A stretch of DNA of 64,000 bases, from positions 1-64,000 of the forward strand of contig NZ_KB899242.1 of assembly GCF_000378125.1 (NCBI RefSeq), read 5' to 3'. Shown here piece by piece: positions 38,202-47,199 of the stretch. A program made the position numbers and the translations under genes. This DNA is from Rudaea cellulosilytica DSM 22992. GTDB taxonomy: Bacteria > Pseudomonadota > Gammaproteobacteria > Xanthomonadales > Rhodanobacteraceae. The notes beneath the pieces were generated by a model, which had not been told where the DNA came from, did no database searches, and saw only the letters and a list, made by a program, of their open reading frames with translations. Numbering within the stretch: position 1 is the first letter of the stretch; the number at the start of each line of letters is the position of its first letter.

Positions 38202-39368
38202 TTGAACGCCAATCTCACCTTCTTCCCCGTCGACAATGGCGACATGACCCTCGTCCGCCTGGCCGATTCCGTGACCACCACCATCCTGATCGACGTGAAC
38301 ATCCGTGTGGCTGCGGACGATCCTGAGGACACCACCCGCGACGTGGCCGCCGACTTACGGGCGCGGTTGCCGCGAGACGAAAAGGGGCGCCCGTACGTCG
38401 ACGCCTTTCTCCTGAGCCATCCGGATAAAGATCACTGCACCGGATTTGAAAAGCACTTCCACCTAGGGCCGCTTGCGGACTACGCCGATGACAAAAAGCC
38501 CGATGCGCAAAAGCGCATCGTGATCCGCGAAATCTGGTCTTCGCCGATAGTGTTCCGGCGTGCCTGCAAGACACACCCGCTCTGCTCGGACGCCCAAGCG
38601 TTCAACAAGGAAGCTAAGCGTCGCGTCCAGCGCTTCCGTGACTGCAGCGTAGGCGATGCTGATCGCATCCTCATCCTGGGCGAGGACGAAAACGGCAAGA
38701 CCGATGACCTCACTGCGATCCTTGTCCGGACCGGCGATACTTTCCAGCAGGTCAACGGGTGCCACAACTCGTACTTCAGCGCGCAGTTGCTCGCACCGCG
38801 ACCGCAGCAAAGCGAGGAAGACGAGGCTGTGCTATCGAAGAACCATTCAAGCACGATCTTGAACATGAAGATTGCAAGCTCCCTCGCACATCTGGACAGC
38901 TGCCGCTTCCTGACCGCCGGCGATGCCGAGGTGGCCATCTGGGAGCGGCTTTGGACTCGCTACAAAGATACCCCCGATGTACTCGCCTACGATGTCCTTC
39001 AGGCGCCGCACCACTGTTCGTGGCACACGTTGTCCAACGACAGTTGGTCCCAGCTCAAGGAAAAGGTCAAGGTCTCGGCGGATGCTCGGTCCGCGCTCGC
39101 GCAGGCCCGCACTGGCGCACTGATCATCGCCAGTTGCAAGCCCATCAAGGACGATGACGCCGATCCGCCATGCATCCGCGCTCAGCGCGAATACAAGTCG
39201 ATCCTGACCGGCGTCGGCGGGCTGTTCTTCTGCACCGGCGAAACGCCCAACACCTGGGCGCCTGAGCCCCTGGAGATCGAGATCACAGCCGCCGGGGCGA
39301 AGAAGAAGGCCGCGCGGACCTCGGCGGCGGCGGCGGTGGCTGCCGTCGCAGCACCGCGCGCAGGTTAG
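38202..39368 (+). CDS. MBL-fold hydrolase of a ubiquitin-like conjugation operon
   Basis: 388 residues from a TTG start; no ATG gives the family N-terminus (LTFFPVDNGDMTLVRL), and the next in-frame ATG at 38244 would cut the first strand. The metallo-beta-lactamase metal site is HPDKDH (His73-x-Asp75-x-Asp77-His78), with AGDAE and APHHCSWH supplying further ligands, most like the ComEC-type MBL group. The last 26 residues form a Lys/Ala-rich flexible tail ending PRAG. Only 2 nt separate it from the E2-E1-JAB gene. Inference: it is the effector or the substrate of that enzyme. Genes of this fold have been noted near prokaryotic E1/JAB operons, as I recall. Confidence 0.88.
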   Translation: MNANLTFFPVDNGDMTLVRLADSVTTTILIDVNIRVAADDPEDTTRDVAADLRARLPRDEKGRPYVDAFLLSHPDKDHCTGFEKHFHLGPLADYADDKKPDAQKRIVIREIWSSPIVFRRACKTHPLCSDAQAFNKEAKRRVQRFRDCSVGDADRILILGEDENGKTDDLTAILVRTGDTFQQVNGCHNSYFSAQLLAPRPQQSEEDEAVLSKNHSSTILNMKIASSLAHLDSCRFLTAGDAEVAIWERLWTRYKDTPDVLAYDVLQAPHHCSWHTLSNDSWSQLKEKVKVSADARSALAQARTGALIIASCKPIKDDDADPPCIRAQREYKSILTGVGGLFFCTGETPNTWAPEPLEIEITAAGAKKKAARTSAAAAVAAVAAPRAG

Positions 39369-39370
39369 CT

Positions 39371-41626
39371 GTGGAACAGAATGTCTGGGGAAGCGTCGTA
39401 CCGGCCATCACCGACGATCCCGAGAACGCACACCTGAAGGAGTTGCTTCGGGCGTGTGAGGCACACCCTGACTTCGAGGTCGTCGAGTTCCTCCGAATCG
39501 AGGGTGATCCCAACTTCCTCGCCATTGTCGTCGATGCCGGCGACGGCACGGTCGCACCGGCCAACAGCGCAGGCATCCACCGACGCGAGCGGCTCGCGCT
39601 GACGTTTAGGCCCGACTGCGAGATGCCGGTGGAGGTTCGTGCGCTGCGCAAGGACTTCCCGGCCACCCTGCACCAAAACGCGGTGGGGCCGGGGCAGCCA
39701 CGTTCCCTGTGCCTATACGAGCTGTCTTGGTCGACAGTCGAACGTGGCTGGACGCCGCAGACGCACCTTCGCCAAGTCCTTCGTTGGTTGGAAAAGACTG
39801 CCGACGGTACCTTGCACGCCGCCGACCAGGCGCTCGAGCAGTTGTTCTACACGACAGGGGAGCAGGTCGTGGTCCCGGCGGAGCTGTCGCGGGCCAAAGC
39901 AGAGGACGTCGTCGCCTTGCGCCTGACACGAGTTGTGCAGGCGGGACGGCGCGCGACGATGATTGTTGAGCGCGCTGCCGTCGCGGCCAGTGCACTGCCC
40001 GATTTTGACCTACTACAGATCACCGTTGCACCCATCGCCCACCTCCCGATCCAGTCGCCCCCGCATACGTTGGGCGAGATCCAGGAGCGGCTCCAAGCCA
40101 TGGGTACGTCCTTGTTTCCGGGGTTGCTCGACGCAATGCGCTCGCGAGGACTGTCTGGCATTGCGCTTGCCCCGAGCCATCCCCCTCGACGCGTCCTGTT
40201 GCTGGCGAGTATTCCGCGTTTGATCGATGGACAGGTGCTGCGTACCGACGTTCGAGGATTCATCTTGGAAATTGATCTCGCACGCTTGGGTTTGGCCTTG
40301 GGCGTGCTGCAACAATTGGACTCCGCCAAGCCGGCGTTCTCCTTTCAGTATTTGCCACCAGACAAGCCACCGTCGGAACCGCAGGACGATCGCTGGAGGG
40401 ACTACACGCTTTATCCGGTCGACGTTCGGTTTAGCCCCGACCGTGCGATGGCGCGGTGGATGTCCGGAGTTTCGGAAGCCGACGCAATGTTTCATGGCGT
40501 GCTGGCGGGCACAGGTGCCTTGGGTTCGGTATTGGCCGAGCTTTGGAGTCGCGAAGGCTGGGGGCACTGGGACCTCGTCGATCACGACACGCTCGATCCT
40601 CACAACCCGATCCGGCACATTGCCTCGTTTCGCGAAGTAGGCCAGTTCAAGGCCGAGCTGGTGCGCCAGCGTATCGACTCGCTGCTCGATACGCCCTTAA
40701 CCGATGCCACGGCTATCGTCGCCCGCGCCAATGCGCTTGGCAACGCGGAACTGGATGCAGCCATCAAGCGGGCTAGCTTGCTGGTAGACGCCACTACCAC
40801 TGTCGACGTCCCTCGTGACTTGGCCGAGCGCGACGGTCCGCGGATTGCTTCGGCCTTTTTCACCCCCTCGGGTTTGAGCGCCGTGCTCTTGCTCGAAGAT
40901 GCCCAGCGAGCGATCCGCGTATCTAGTCTAGAGGCCCAATACTATCGGGCTCTGCTGAAGGAGCCATGGGGTCGCGCACATCTGGAAGCCAGTCAACTGG
41001 TTCGCACAGGTGCCGGCTGCCGAGATCGCTCACTCATCTTGTCGAACGAGCTGGTCCAGTTGCACGCCGCGCAACTGGCTCGGCGCATTCGGCGCGGTGT
41101 GGCCGTGCAGAGTGCACAGATCTGCGTCTGGACACTTAACGACGACACCGGTGCCATCACTTGTAACCACGTTGCGCCGGCGGCGACCTGTTCAATGCAC
41201 CTGGGGAACTGGCAGGTGCGCTGGGACGAAGAGCTCGAGCACCAACTTGAGCGGGCTCGGCGTGCGGCCTTTCCCGCCGAAACCGGTGGCGTGCTCGTGG
41301 GCGTGGTCGACCAGAAACTCCGGACGATCCACTTAGTGGATGGCTGGACGGCGCCGCTCGACAGCCAAGCAGACGAATCCGGATTCACCCGCGGCAAGCT
41401 CAACGTCCTGGAAACGTTGGAGGAGTGCCAGCGGCTGACGCAGCGAATGGTCAGCTACGTGGGCGAGTGGCATTCACATCCCCGGGGCCTTTCCAACACC
41501 CCGAGCGTCTTGGACGCCGCCTTGTTGGCCACCCTGACGATGCAATTAAGTGCAGACGGCATCCCGGCGGTGATGGCGATCGCCGGCGAAAACGGCTTGG
41601 GCATCTCACTCGGTGAGATGCGCTAG
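39371..41626 (+). CDS. E2-E1(ThiF)-JAB triple fusion, ubiquitin-like conjugation enzyme
   Basis: 751 residues from GTG. Residues 1-190 look like an E2 fold: SLCLYELSW gives candidate catalytic Cys114, then WTPQTHLRQVLRWLEKTADG and LH (His149). The E1/ThiF domain (about 365-600) has ATP loop GTGALGS (about 380-386), an acidic residue after it, NPIRH, and TGAGCRDRS with candidate catalytic Cys550. The C-terminal JAB/JAMM peptidase (about 620-751) is complete: Glu637, His701-x-His703, Ser712 and Asp715. Thus adenylation, transfer and removal activities sit in one chain. In type II CBASS these are split between Cap2 (E2-E1) and Cap3 (JAB). No ubiquitin-like protein or CD-NTase gene is adjacent. 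It is 2 nt from both neighbours in one operon. Confidence 0.92.
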   Translation: MEQNVWGSVVPAITDDPENAHLKELLRACEAHPDFEVVEFLRIEGDPNFLAIVVDAGDGTVAPANSAGIHRRERLALTFRPDCEMPVEVRALRKDFPATLHQNAVGPGQPRSLCLYELSWSTVERGWTPQTHLRQVLRWLEKTADGTLHAADQALEQLFYTTGEQVVVPAELSRAKAEDVVALRLTRVVQAGRRATMIVERAAVAASALPDFDLLQITVAPIAHLPIQSPPHTLGEIQERLQAMGTSLFPGLLDAMRSRGLSGIALAPSHPPRRVLLLASIPRLIDGQVLRTDVRGFILEIDLARLGLALGVLQQLDSAKPAFSFQYLPPDKPPSEPQDDRWRDYTLYPVDVRFSPDRAMARWMSGVSEADAMFHGVLAGTGALGSVLAELWSREGWGHWDLVDHDTLDPHNPIRHIASFREVGQFKAELVRQRIDSLLDTPLTDATAIVARANALGNAELDAAIKRASLLVDATTTVDVPRDLAERDGPRIASAFFTPSGLSAVLLLEDAQRAIRVSSLEAQYYRALLKEPWGRAHLEASQLVRTGAGCRDRSLILSNELVQLHAAQLARRIRRGVAVQSAQICVWTLNDDTGAITCNHVAPAATCSMHLGNWQVRWDEELEHQLERARRAAFPAETGGVLVGVVDQKLRTIHLVDGWTAPLDSQADESGFTRGKLNVLETLEECQRLTQRMVSYVGEWHSHPRGLSNTPSVLDAALLATLTMQLSADGIPAVMAIAGENGLGISLGEMR

Positions 41627-41628
41627 CT

Positions 41629-42219
41629 ATGACTACCCCGATCGATGCAGATCCCATCGCCGCGCGCGCCATAGCCCAGCGGAACTTTGACCGATTGCTC
41701 AACGAGCTCTCGCCAGACATCGTGGCACGGGAAGATGGCTTGGCCGAAGAGATAGCGGGGCTATCCGGGTCCGCCGCCAGCCGACTTCGTGCGCTTTACG
41801 CCGCGTTGGCCCAAATCAGCGATGCTGTCGCGCCCTTTGTCGCATGCCATGCAGGCTGTACCAGTTGCTGCCATTACAACGTCAGTGTCTTTCCGCTAGA
41901 GGCGCAGTTCATCGAAGCGTGGACCGGCCATCGCCGCTTGGCCAGAACCAAACCGGCAGGGGATTTTCGCGGGCAGGCGTGTCCCTTTCTGAAGCAGGGC
42001 CGCTGCAGCATCTACGCGCATCGTCCTGTGGCTTGTCGCCAGCATTTCGCGCTAACCGCCACGGCGCACTGGTGCGCACCGGAACGATGCAGCCAAGAAA
42101 CTTTTCCCCTGGTGCAGTTTTCTTCGGCCGCGGACGCTTTCGTCGACATCATCCAACAGGACGGTCGTAACACGCCTCTGGACATGCGGCAGTGGTTCGG
42201 GTCCGAGCCGATCGATTAG
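41629..42219 (+). CDS. YkgJ-type Cys-cluster protein of the ubiquitin-like operon
   Basis: 196 residues, starting 2 nt after the E2-E1-JAB stop. The centre holds CHAGCTSCCHYNV (a CxxxCxxCC cluster), then ACPFLKQGRCSIYAHRPVACRQH, the pattern of the YkgJ/UPF0153 zinc- or iron-binding family. N- and C-terminal parts are helical. The biochemical role of the family is poorly known; it may bind a metal used by the JAB or MBL partners, or act in protein modification. Its strict packing with the two upstream genes suggests it is a core component. Confidence 0.85.
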   Translation: MTTPIDADPIAARAIAQRNFDRLLNELSPDIVAREDGLAEEIAGLSGSAASRLRALYAALAQISDAVAPFVACHAGCTSCCHYNVSVFPLEAQFIEAWTGHRRLARTKPAGDFRGQACPFLKQGRCSIYAHRPVACRQHFALTATAHWCAPERCSQETFPLVQFSSAADAFVDIIQQDGRNTPLDMRQWFGSEPID

Positions 42220-42344
42220 CGAAAGAAGTAGATGTGGAGTCTGGTAGATTTGACCGTCACTTCCAACGAACGCTAATCACAATGGCGCAGCACTTTAAAA
42301 AAAGCGATGAGATATCCAACCCTATGGTACAGACCTAAATTTTC

Positions 42345-43121
42345 ATGACAACGATATTCGAGCTCATCAACGACCCCTACGAACGCAAGGCGCGGGTCAT
42401 CCCTGGTCTATTGGTCGCATTGCCGCTGCTCGTTCCACTCCTGTGCGTCTACGGTGCGAGGCACCCCGCATTGACTGGCGTTATCGGCTTGCTCGCGGGC
42501 TGTGGCGCCATTTACGCGCTTGCCAGCATCGCACGGGGTCGTGGTAAGAAGTTGGAAGAGAAACTGGTCAATGAGTGGGGTGGGCTACCCACAACCATTG
42601 CTTTGCGCCATCGCGACAAATTTTTGGATAGCATCAGCAAGCAGCGCTATCACGCCGCCTTCACAGCCAAGTTAGGTATCGCCATGCCTACTGCTGAGGA
42701 TGAAGCTGCCGATCCCAGCAAGGCTGACGACACCTACGTCGGGGCAACGAAGCGACTGCGGGAGCTCACGCGCTCCAACAAACAGCTCCTATTGAAAGAA
42801 AATATCGCGTACGGATTTCACCGCAACATGCTGGCGATGAAGCTGATCGGTATCGTGTCATGCCTCTTGGGTATCGTCTATGGACTACTGATCGCAAAAA
42901 TCCTGCAGGTGAATCCACCTCAGTTTGTTCCAGTGCATTTCGCGGATCCAGGCCTAGCTGCCGGTTTGACACTTCTGATTTCATTCGCTCTGCTCGTCGC
43001 CTGGCTCTTCTACTTCGAAAAGGGGGCAGTTAAGCGTATGGGGTTCGTTTATGCGGAACGTTTATTCGAATGCTTGTCATCTTTGCCGTCCTCGATTTCG
43101 CGAAAGCGTGTATCGACGTAA
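42345..43121 (+). CDS. Four-helix membrane protein, unknown function
   Basis: 258 residues with two pairs of membrane helices: PGLLVALPLLVPLLCVYGA and TGVIGLLAGCGAIYALASI near the N-terminus, and KLIGIVSCLLGIVYGLLIA and GLTLLISFALLVAWLFYF near the C-terminus. A cytoplasmic-type helical region of about 100 residues lies between the pairs. It lies 125 nt after the Cys-cluster gene in the same direction, so it may be a membrane effector or a separate unit. I do not recognise a family. Confidence 0.75.
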   Translation: MTTIFELINDPYERKARVIPGLLVALPLLVPLLCVYGARHPALTGVIGLLAGCGAIYALASIARGRGKKLEEKLVNEWGGLPTTIALRHRDKFLDSISKQRYHAAFTAKLGIAMPTAEDEAADPSKADDTYVGATKRLRELTRSNKQLLLKENIAYGFHRNMLAMKLIGIVSCLLGIVYGLLIAKILQVNPPQFVPVHFADPGLAAGLTLLISFALLVAWLFYFEKGAVKRMGFVYAERLFECLSSLPSSISRKRVST

Positions 43122-43283
43122 GGTCACACCCGCCGGCAGCCGTGAGTTCTTACTCAAACTGTTGGCCAGGCAGATATCTTCAAGCTACAGACCGCTCCGA
43201 GTACCGCATAACTGAAACGTCTTTTCGAGATCCTATCTTCCAATAGGAGGTGGAAACACCAATGAGCGGCAGAGGAATTCGGC

Positions 43284-44156
43284 ATGCCCCCAGTGGAAAA
43301 AGAGCAGGACGGGGCGAGTGAGCTTCCTACGGAAGAGCACCGCGGAATGCCCATTTACGAGGACTCTCGGGTTCGCTCGATCGTAGATTCCCTAGACGAA
43401 CAACTGTCCGAAGGGTGGTATCCGGCCAACGCAATGGCCCTAAAGCTATGGCACTGTCTGGAGGCGCTTCGCGACATCGAAGTTGCTCTTGAAAGCGCGG
43501 CAGTGCAGAAGAATGCGACCAAACGAAAGCGCCAGCTCAAACAGTTCTCAGTTCAACTTCATACGTTTGCTGGCTCGGTCGTACGCCTTTGCGATCAGAT
43601 TGTGGGCGATCCCGATGCTCGGCAATGGCTGAAGCCCGGGATCACGGCCGAGGTCGCAGAGATAAAAAGTGAATTCAGCGAACTCGTGCCCATTGACCAC
43701 AAGGGTGACTTATCCCTCATTCGCAATCGCATGGGCGGCCATATAGACAGGGAGCTTTCGCCAGAGGGCGCGCGTGACATTCTTTCGCGACAGGCACTGT
43801 CCCATTTTGGCCGGTGGCTGCACGTCTGCATACACGCGCTTTTGGACCTGATGAAGCTCAACGTTTTCGCTTGGTCGGTGCACAGCGAATCAGATGATGT
43901 TGTCAGATTCATGAATTGCGAACCGTTCTTGGTCACATTCCGAACGGGAGGGGGGCAGATTCAGGAGATACATGCAGTGCACTTTTCCAAGCGCTCGCCA
44001 AGGATGGCAGTGGTTGATTTGATCGAGGTGGTGATCGAGCATTCGCAGTGGATGTTCCGGCGCGGGGAGCGGCGGATACGGTCGTTGAAAATCGACAAAG
44101 ATACGAATTGGAATACGTTCCGTGGCAGCCTGGCGAGCTGGTCAACAAATATATGA
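43284..44156 (+). CDS. HEPN-like helical protein
   Basis: 290 residues, mostly helical, with LIRNRMGGHID at mid-length. This fits the R-N-x4-H motif of HEPN RNases and of related toxin/antitoxin partners. Upstream, DSLDEQLSEGWYPANAMALKL and the Cys/Leu-rich helices give the four-helix context. The C-terminal third is a separate alpha/beta region of unknown type. Start ATG at 43284 has AGAGGA about 10 nt upstream. Position in the island suggests a defence role; the HEPN call rests on one motif and fold impression. Confidence 0.6.
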   Translation: MPPVEKEQDGASELPTEEHRGMPIYEDSRVRSIVDSLDEQLSEGWYPANAMALKLWHCLEALRDIEVALESAAVQKNATKRKRQLKQFSVQLHTFAGSVVRLCDQIVGDPDARQWLKPGITAEVAEIKSEFSELVPIDHKGDLSLIRNRMGGHIDRELSPEGARDILSRQALSHFGRWLHVCIHALLDLMKLNVFAWSVHSESDDVVRFMNCEPFLVTFRTGGGQIQEIHAVHFSKRSPRMAVVDLIEVVIEHSQWMFRRGERRIRSLKIDKDTNWNTFRGSLASWSTNI

Positions 44157-44488
44157 GTCGCCGCGCACCTTGTTCGCCAGCTAGCACAGCAGATGAACGT
44201 AGCATTTGCTCAGGCCAAGGCCAATTTAGAATTTTTCTCTTCCGGTATGCCTGACGCGCGTGGGGCTTCTGAGGCGCGATTAGTATGTAGGACGTGGTGT
44301 CCGAATTCCCCGCGACGTTGTGTAGGAATTCTCTGACATGGTTGGTGCGTGACAATGACGGCTCGGCGAGGGATACTGTTGGCGTCGAGACTCATTCGGG
44401 CTCGTCTCTGAAAGCGCTATTCAGCGCGGTATCCGTGATGCACCTGTAGGGCGATCGGATCTTCTCTCTTTCCTTTGAGATTGGATCA
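44157..44488. other. Intergenic stretch with no recognised feature
   Basis: No coding frame with family similarity is seen. An upstream signal for the HNH gene is likely but not identifiable. Confidence 0.4.
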
Positions 44489-44860
44489 ATGCCCGCATCA
44501 CTTAAAAAGCAGCGCAGCCACGCATACCGCAACCAAGAGGCCCGTTGCATCTACTGCAACGCGGCGACTTGGGACAAGGATCCCTCTGAGTTTATGGCCA
44601 GATACGGCCTCACATTCGAGCGGGCGAAACGATTTCAGTGCACCGCGGAGCATCTGCGTGCTCGGTGCGATGGGGGCGGTAATGATCGTTCCAACATCGC
44701 GGCCGCCTGCCTTACTTGCAATCAACGGCGACACCGATTCATACCGGCGCCCAATCCCGAACGCTATGCGAAAATTGTTCGTGCCGCCGTCGAACAACGA
44801 CAGTGGCACCGTCTATGGGTATTCGACGTAGGCATTTTGCCGCAAATGCGACCTACTTGA
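44489..44860 (+). CDS. Small HNH endonuclease
   Basis: 123 residues forming a single HNH domain: CIYC (first Cys pair), TAEHLRARCDGGGNDRSNI (His and Asn of the signature) and CLTCNQRRH (second Cys pair). The length is that of stand-alone HNH nucleases in mobile or defence islands, which nick or cut DNA using one metal ion. No immunity-like neighbour is seen, so it is not obviously a toxin. It is the last plus-strand gene before the convergent recombinase. Confidence 0.88.
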   Translation: MPASLKKQRSHAYRNQEARCIYCNAATWDKDPSEFMARYGLTFERAKRFQCTAEHLRARCDGGGNDRSNIAAACLTCNQRRHRFIPAPNPERYAKIVRAAVEQRQWHRLWVFDVGILPQMRPT

Positions 44861-45073
44861 AGTCGTGCAGTTCGATGGCTGAATGGCTACTGGGCCACCG
44901 TCGTGGGGCAGGGGCAGAATTTTGGCTCGTCACAAATAGCACGAAATCCGAGACCACCCCGAGGAGCCGAACTGAACTTGCAGAATATTTATGAAGGACA
45001 ATGGCTTACTTCATCCGGGATGTTGGTGCGGTCACGATGCGATCGTCTGCGCGCGCACCACGCAGCGAATTCT

Positions 45074-46153
45074 TCACTTCAACAGTCGCGCTGCCGGATT
45101 GTCTTCAGCTTGACCTGCTTGAAAATACCCCACGACACTCGCGACCGATCGATGCTCGGTCATAGCCATCACTGCCGGCAACGGCACCCCTTGCTTACCG
45201 GCCTCGGTAACGAAACCCGATCGCAGGCTGTGCCCGCCAAAATTCCCCTCTAACCCCGCCATCCGCGCACGCCGCTGCACGATCTGGCCCACGGAAGCAG
45301 GGGAGAGCGCCGGACCGACCCGGTTCTTCCAGATCCGTCGAAACATCGCCCCCTCGACGACACCGGCAGCCTCCAGCCACTCCGTCAACGCCCGCGCGCT
45401 GCGCCCAATGATCGGCTTATCGGGCGTCGAGTTGGCCGTCACACCAGCCTGCTGCGTCTTGCTGTGCTCCAACCTATATATGTACGTCTCTTCGCCAGTA
45501 CGGCGCAGATCGCGCATATCGGCCGCGGCGATTTCGCTACGGCGGCGGCCGCCGCTAGCAAAGCCAAAGCAGAGCAGGGCAGTGTCGCGCAGCCCTTCGA
45601 GGCCATCGTCGCAGATCGCCAGCATCGCCTCGAGTTCCGGTCGGGTGATGGCCGTCTTCTTGGTCGGCCGCTCGCCACGCTTGACCGAAGCGCGACGGGC
45701 GCGGCTGAGCAAGGTGCGCACGCTCGGCAGTTCGCACGGATTGGGCCGCCGCTTGAGCTTGTGCGCGGTCGACAGCACCGCAACGCGGTGGGCCACGCTG
45801 GAGAGCTTCAGCGGCCCGATTTTGGCTTTGAGGCCGGCCGCAACGAGTGCCGCGTCGATGTCGGCTGGCAGTTCGCTGACCAGGCCGGTCTTGTTGCGCC
45901 GCTGGATATGGTCGACCAGGAACTGGATCACCGTGGCCTCGCTGACGGGCAACGTCAGTTCGATCCCGAACCGTGCGCGATGCCAACCGGCCCAATAGCG
46001 CAGGGCGCTCGCGTAGCTGCGTGTGGTATTCGCGGCGGCCGCTTCCGCCAACAATTCGCGCACCGCGTGGGCCGCTTGCTCGGCCAATTGCTCCGGTAGC
46101 AGCAATTGGGCAGCCGGCGAGGCAAGTGTCGGAAGGGATTTTTTTTCTTTCAT
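45074..46153 (-). CDS. Tyrosine recombinase/integrase
   Basis: 359 residues. The N-terminal SAM-like core-binding domain (about 30-150) has NTTRSYASALRYWAGWH. The catalytic domain shows GGRRRSEI (first Arg), HSLRSG (His-x-x-Arg), EHRSVASVVGYF (His and nucleophile Tyr343). All catalytic residues are present. It is divergent from the KfrA-like gene with two palindromes in the 102-bp gap. Family knowledge: such enzymes integrate or excise islands and resolve plasmid dimers. No tRNA gene or clear attachment site is seen nearby. Confidence 0.9.
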   Translation of the reverse strand: MKEKKSLPTLASPAAQLLLPEQLAEQAAHAVRELLAEAAAANTTRSYASALRYWAGWHRARFGIELTLPVSEATVIQFLVDHIQRRNKTGLVSELPADIDAALVAAGLKAKIGPLKLSSVAHRVAVLSTAHKLKRRPNPCELPSVRTLLSRARRASVKRGERPTKKTAITRPELEAMLAICDDGLEGLRDTALLCFGFASGGRRRSEIAAADMRDLRRTGEETYIYRLEHSKTQQAGVTANSTPDKPIIGRSARALTEWLEAAGVVEGAMFRRIWKNRVGPALSPASVGQIVQRRARMAGLEGNFGGHSLRSGFVTEAGKQGVPLPAVMAMTEHRSVASVVGYFQAGQAEDNPAARLLK

Positions 46154-46157
46154 ATAA

Positions 46158-46173
46158 CGTAGTTTATACTACG
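46158..46173. promoter_or_regulatory. Palindrome 1 in the integrase/KfrA divergent gap
   Basis: CGTAGT-TTAT-ACTACG, perfect 6-bp arms, just upstream of the integrase start. Candidate operator for the KfrA-like protein or recombinase binding site. Confidence 0.5.
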
Positions 46174-46186
46174 AAATAGTACCCAT

Positions 46187-46215
46187 ACTAACGATAATCA
46201 TCACTTATCGTTAGT
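46187..46215. promoter_or_regulatory. Palindrome 2 in the integrase/KfrA divergent gap
   Basis: ACTAACGATAA (46187-46197) and TTATCGTTAGT (46205-46215) are perfect 11-bp arms around a 7-nt centre. The length and symmetry suit a dimeric DNA-binding protein that controls both divergent genes. Confidence 0.6.
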
Positions 46216-46255
46216 ACAAAAGCAAAAGAGTAGGGCGTCGACATCGGAGGCAGAA

Positions 46256-47062
46256 ATGGCACGGGGAGTCACCCAGGATCAGGTCACGCGCGCCGCGGAT
46301 GCGCTGCTGGCGCGCGGCGAGCGGCCGACCATCGAAAAAGTCCGGGCCGAGCTCGGCACCGGCTCGCCGAACACGCTGTTGCGGCTGCTCGATGTGTGGT
46401 GGGCGGAATTGGCCGGGCGCTTGGCGGCGCAGGCGCGGGCACAGTTGCCAAGCATTCCAGATGCCGTGCAACGCGCCATGATGACGCTATGGAGTGAGGC
46501 GGTGGTTGTGACCCGACAGGAAGCTGAAACCCGCTTGGAAGAACGCGAGCGAGGGCTCCAGGAGCGGGAAACCGCGCTGCAGGCTCAGCTTGAGCAGGCA
46601 ACGGCTCAGGAGACAGCTCAGCAGGAGACCCTCATACTCGTCCGGCACGAGTGCGAGGCCGCGAAGGCAGACCTAGTAAATGAGCGGCGTCGGATCGACG
46701 ATTTACAGCAGTCCCTGGCCGCCGCCCTTCGCTCGCTCACTGAGGCTCAGGCGACGGTTGCCGCGTTGCGCTTAGCCGGCGAGGAGGCGCAGAAGGCGTT
46801 TAGAGTGGATCGGGAACGTGCTGAAGCTACCGAGCAGCGTTGGCTACGTGAGGTCGATCGGGCTCGTGAAGAAGCAAAATCCGCTCAGCAGGATGCCCGG
46901 GCTGCATACACGAAGGTCGCCAGCGAGACAAAGCGCCGCGTGAAGCTGGAAGAGGATCTTGCTCACCAGAAGCGCATAATGAAGCAGCGCCTGGCCGAGC
47001 TGGAACGCCAGCAAAAGTCACGAAAGAAGAGTAAGAATTCCGCTTCACGGAAGCCCGGCTAA
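46256..47062 (+). CDS. KfrA-like DNA-binding coiled-coil protein
   Basis: 268 residues with GGAGG 5 nt before the ATG. The N-terminal domain (about 1-110; TRAADALLARGERPTIEKVR, GTGSPNTLLRLLDVWW) matches the KfrA N-terminal DNA-binding family (PF11740). Residues 115-260 form one long coiled coil rich in Glu, Gln, Arg and Ala. KfrA of plasmids is an autoregulator that binds operators upstream of its own gene and forms filaments; the palindromes upstream fit this. Divergent pairing with a tyrosine recombinase suggests it controls or assists mobility of the island. Confidence 0.85.
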   Translation: MARGVTQDQVTRAADALLARGERPTIEKVRAELGTGSPNTLLRLLDVWWAELAGRLAAQARAQLPSIPDAVQRAMMTLWSEAVVVTRQEAETRLEERERGLQERETALQAQLEQATAQETAQQETLILVRHECEAAKADLVNERRRIDDLQQSLAAALRSLTEAQATVAALRLAGEEAQKAFRVDRERAEATEQRWLREVDRAREEAKSAQQDARAAYTKVASETKRRVKLEEDLAHQKRIMKQRLAELERQQKSRKKSKNSASRKPG

Positions 47063-47199
47063 TCTTAACTGATGGGTTTGGGAAGGAAATTGGTCAATGT
47101 GGTCTGCGCAAGTCAGATAGCTGCATATCCATGAGTGCTTCGCCGAAACGATGGGCATGTCTTACTGCGTGGATTGGTCATTTGGAGTGCGTAGTCAGG

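Noticed and set aside
38202-42219. Type II CBASS
   Set aside because: Cap2/Cap3-like activities are present but there is no CD-NTase, and the partners are MBL and Cys-cluster proteins.
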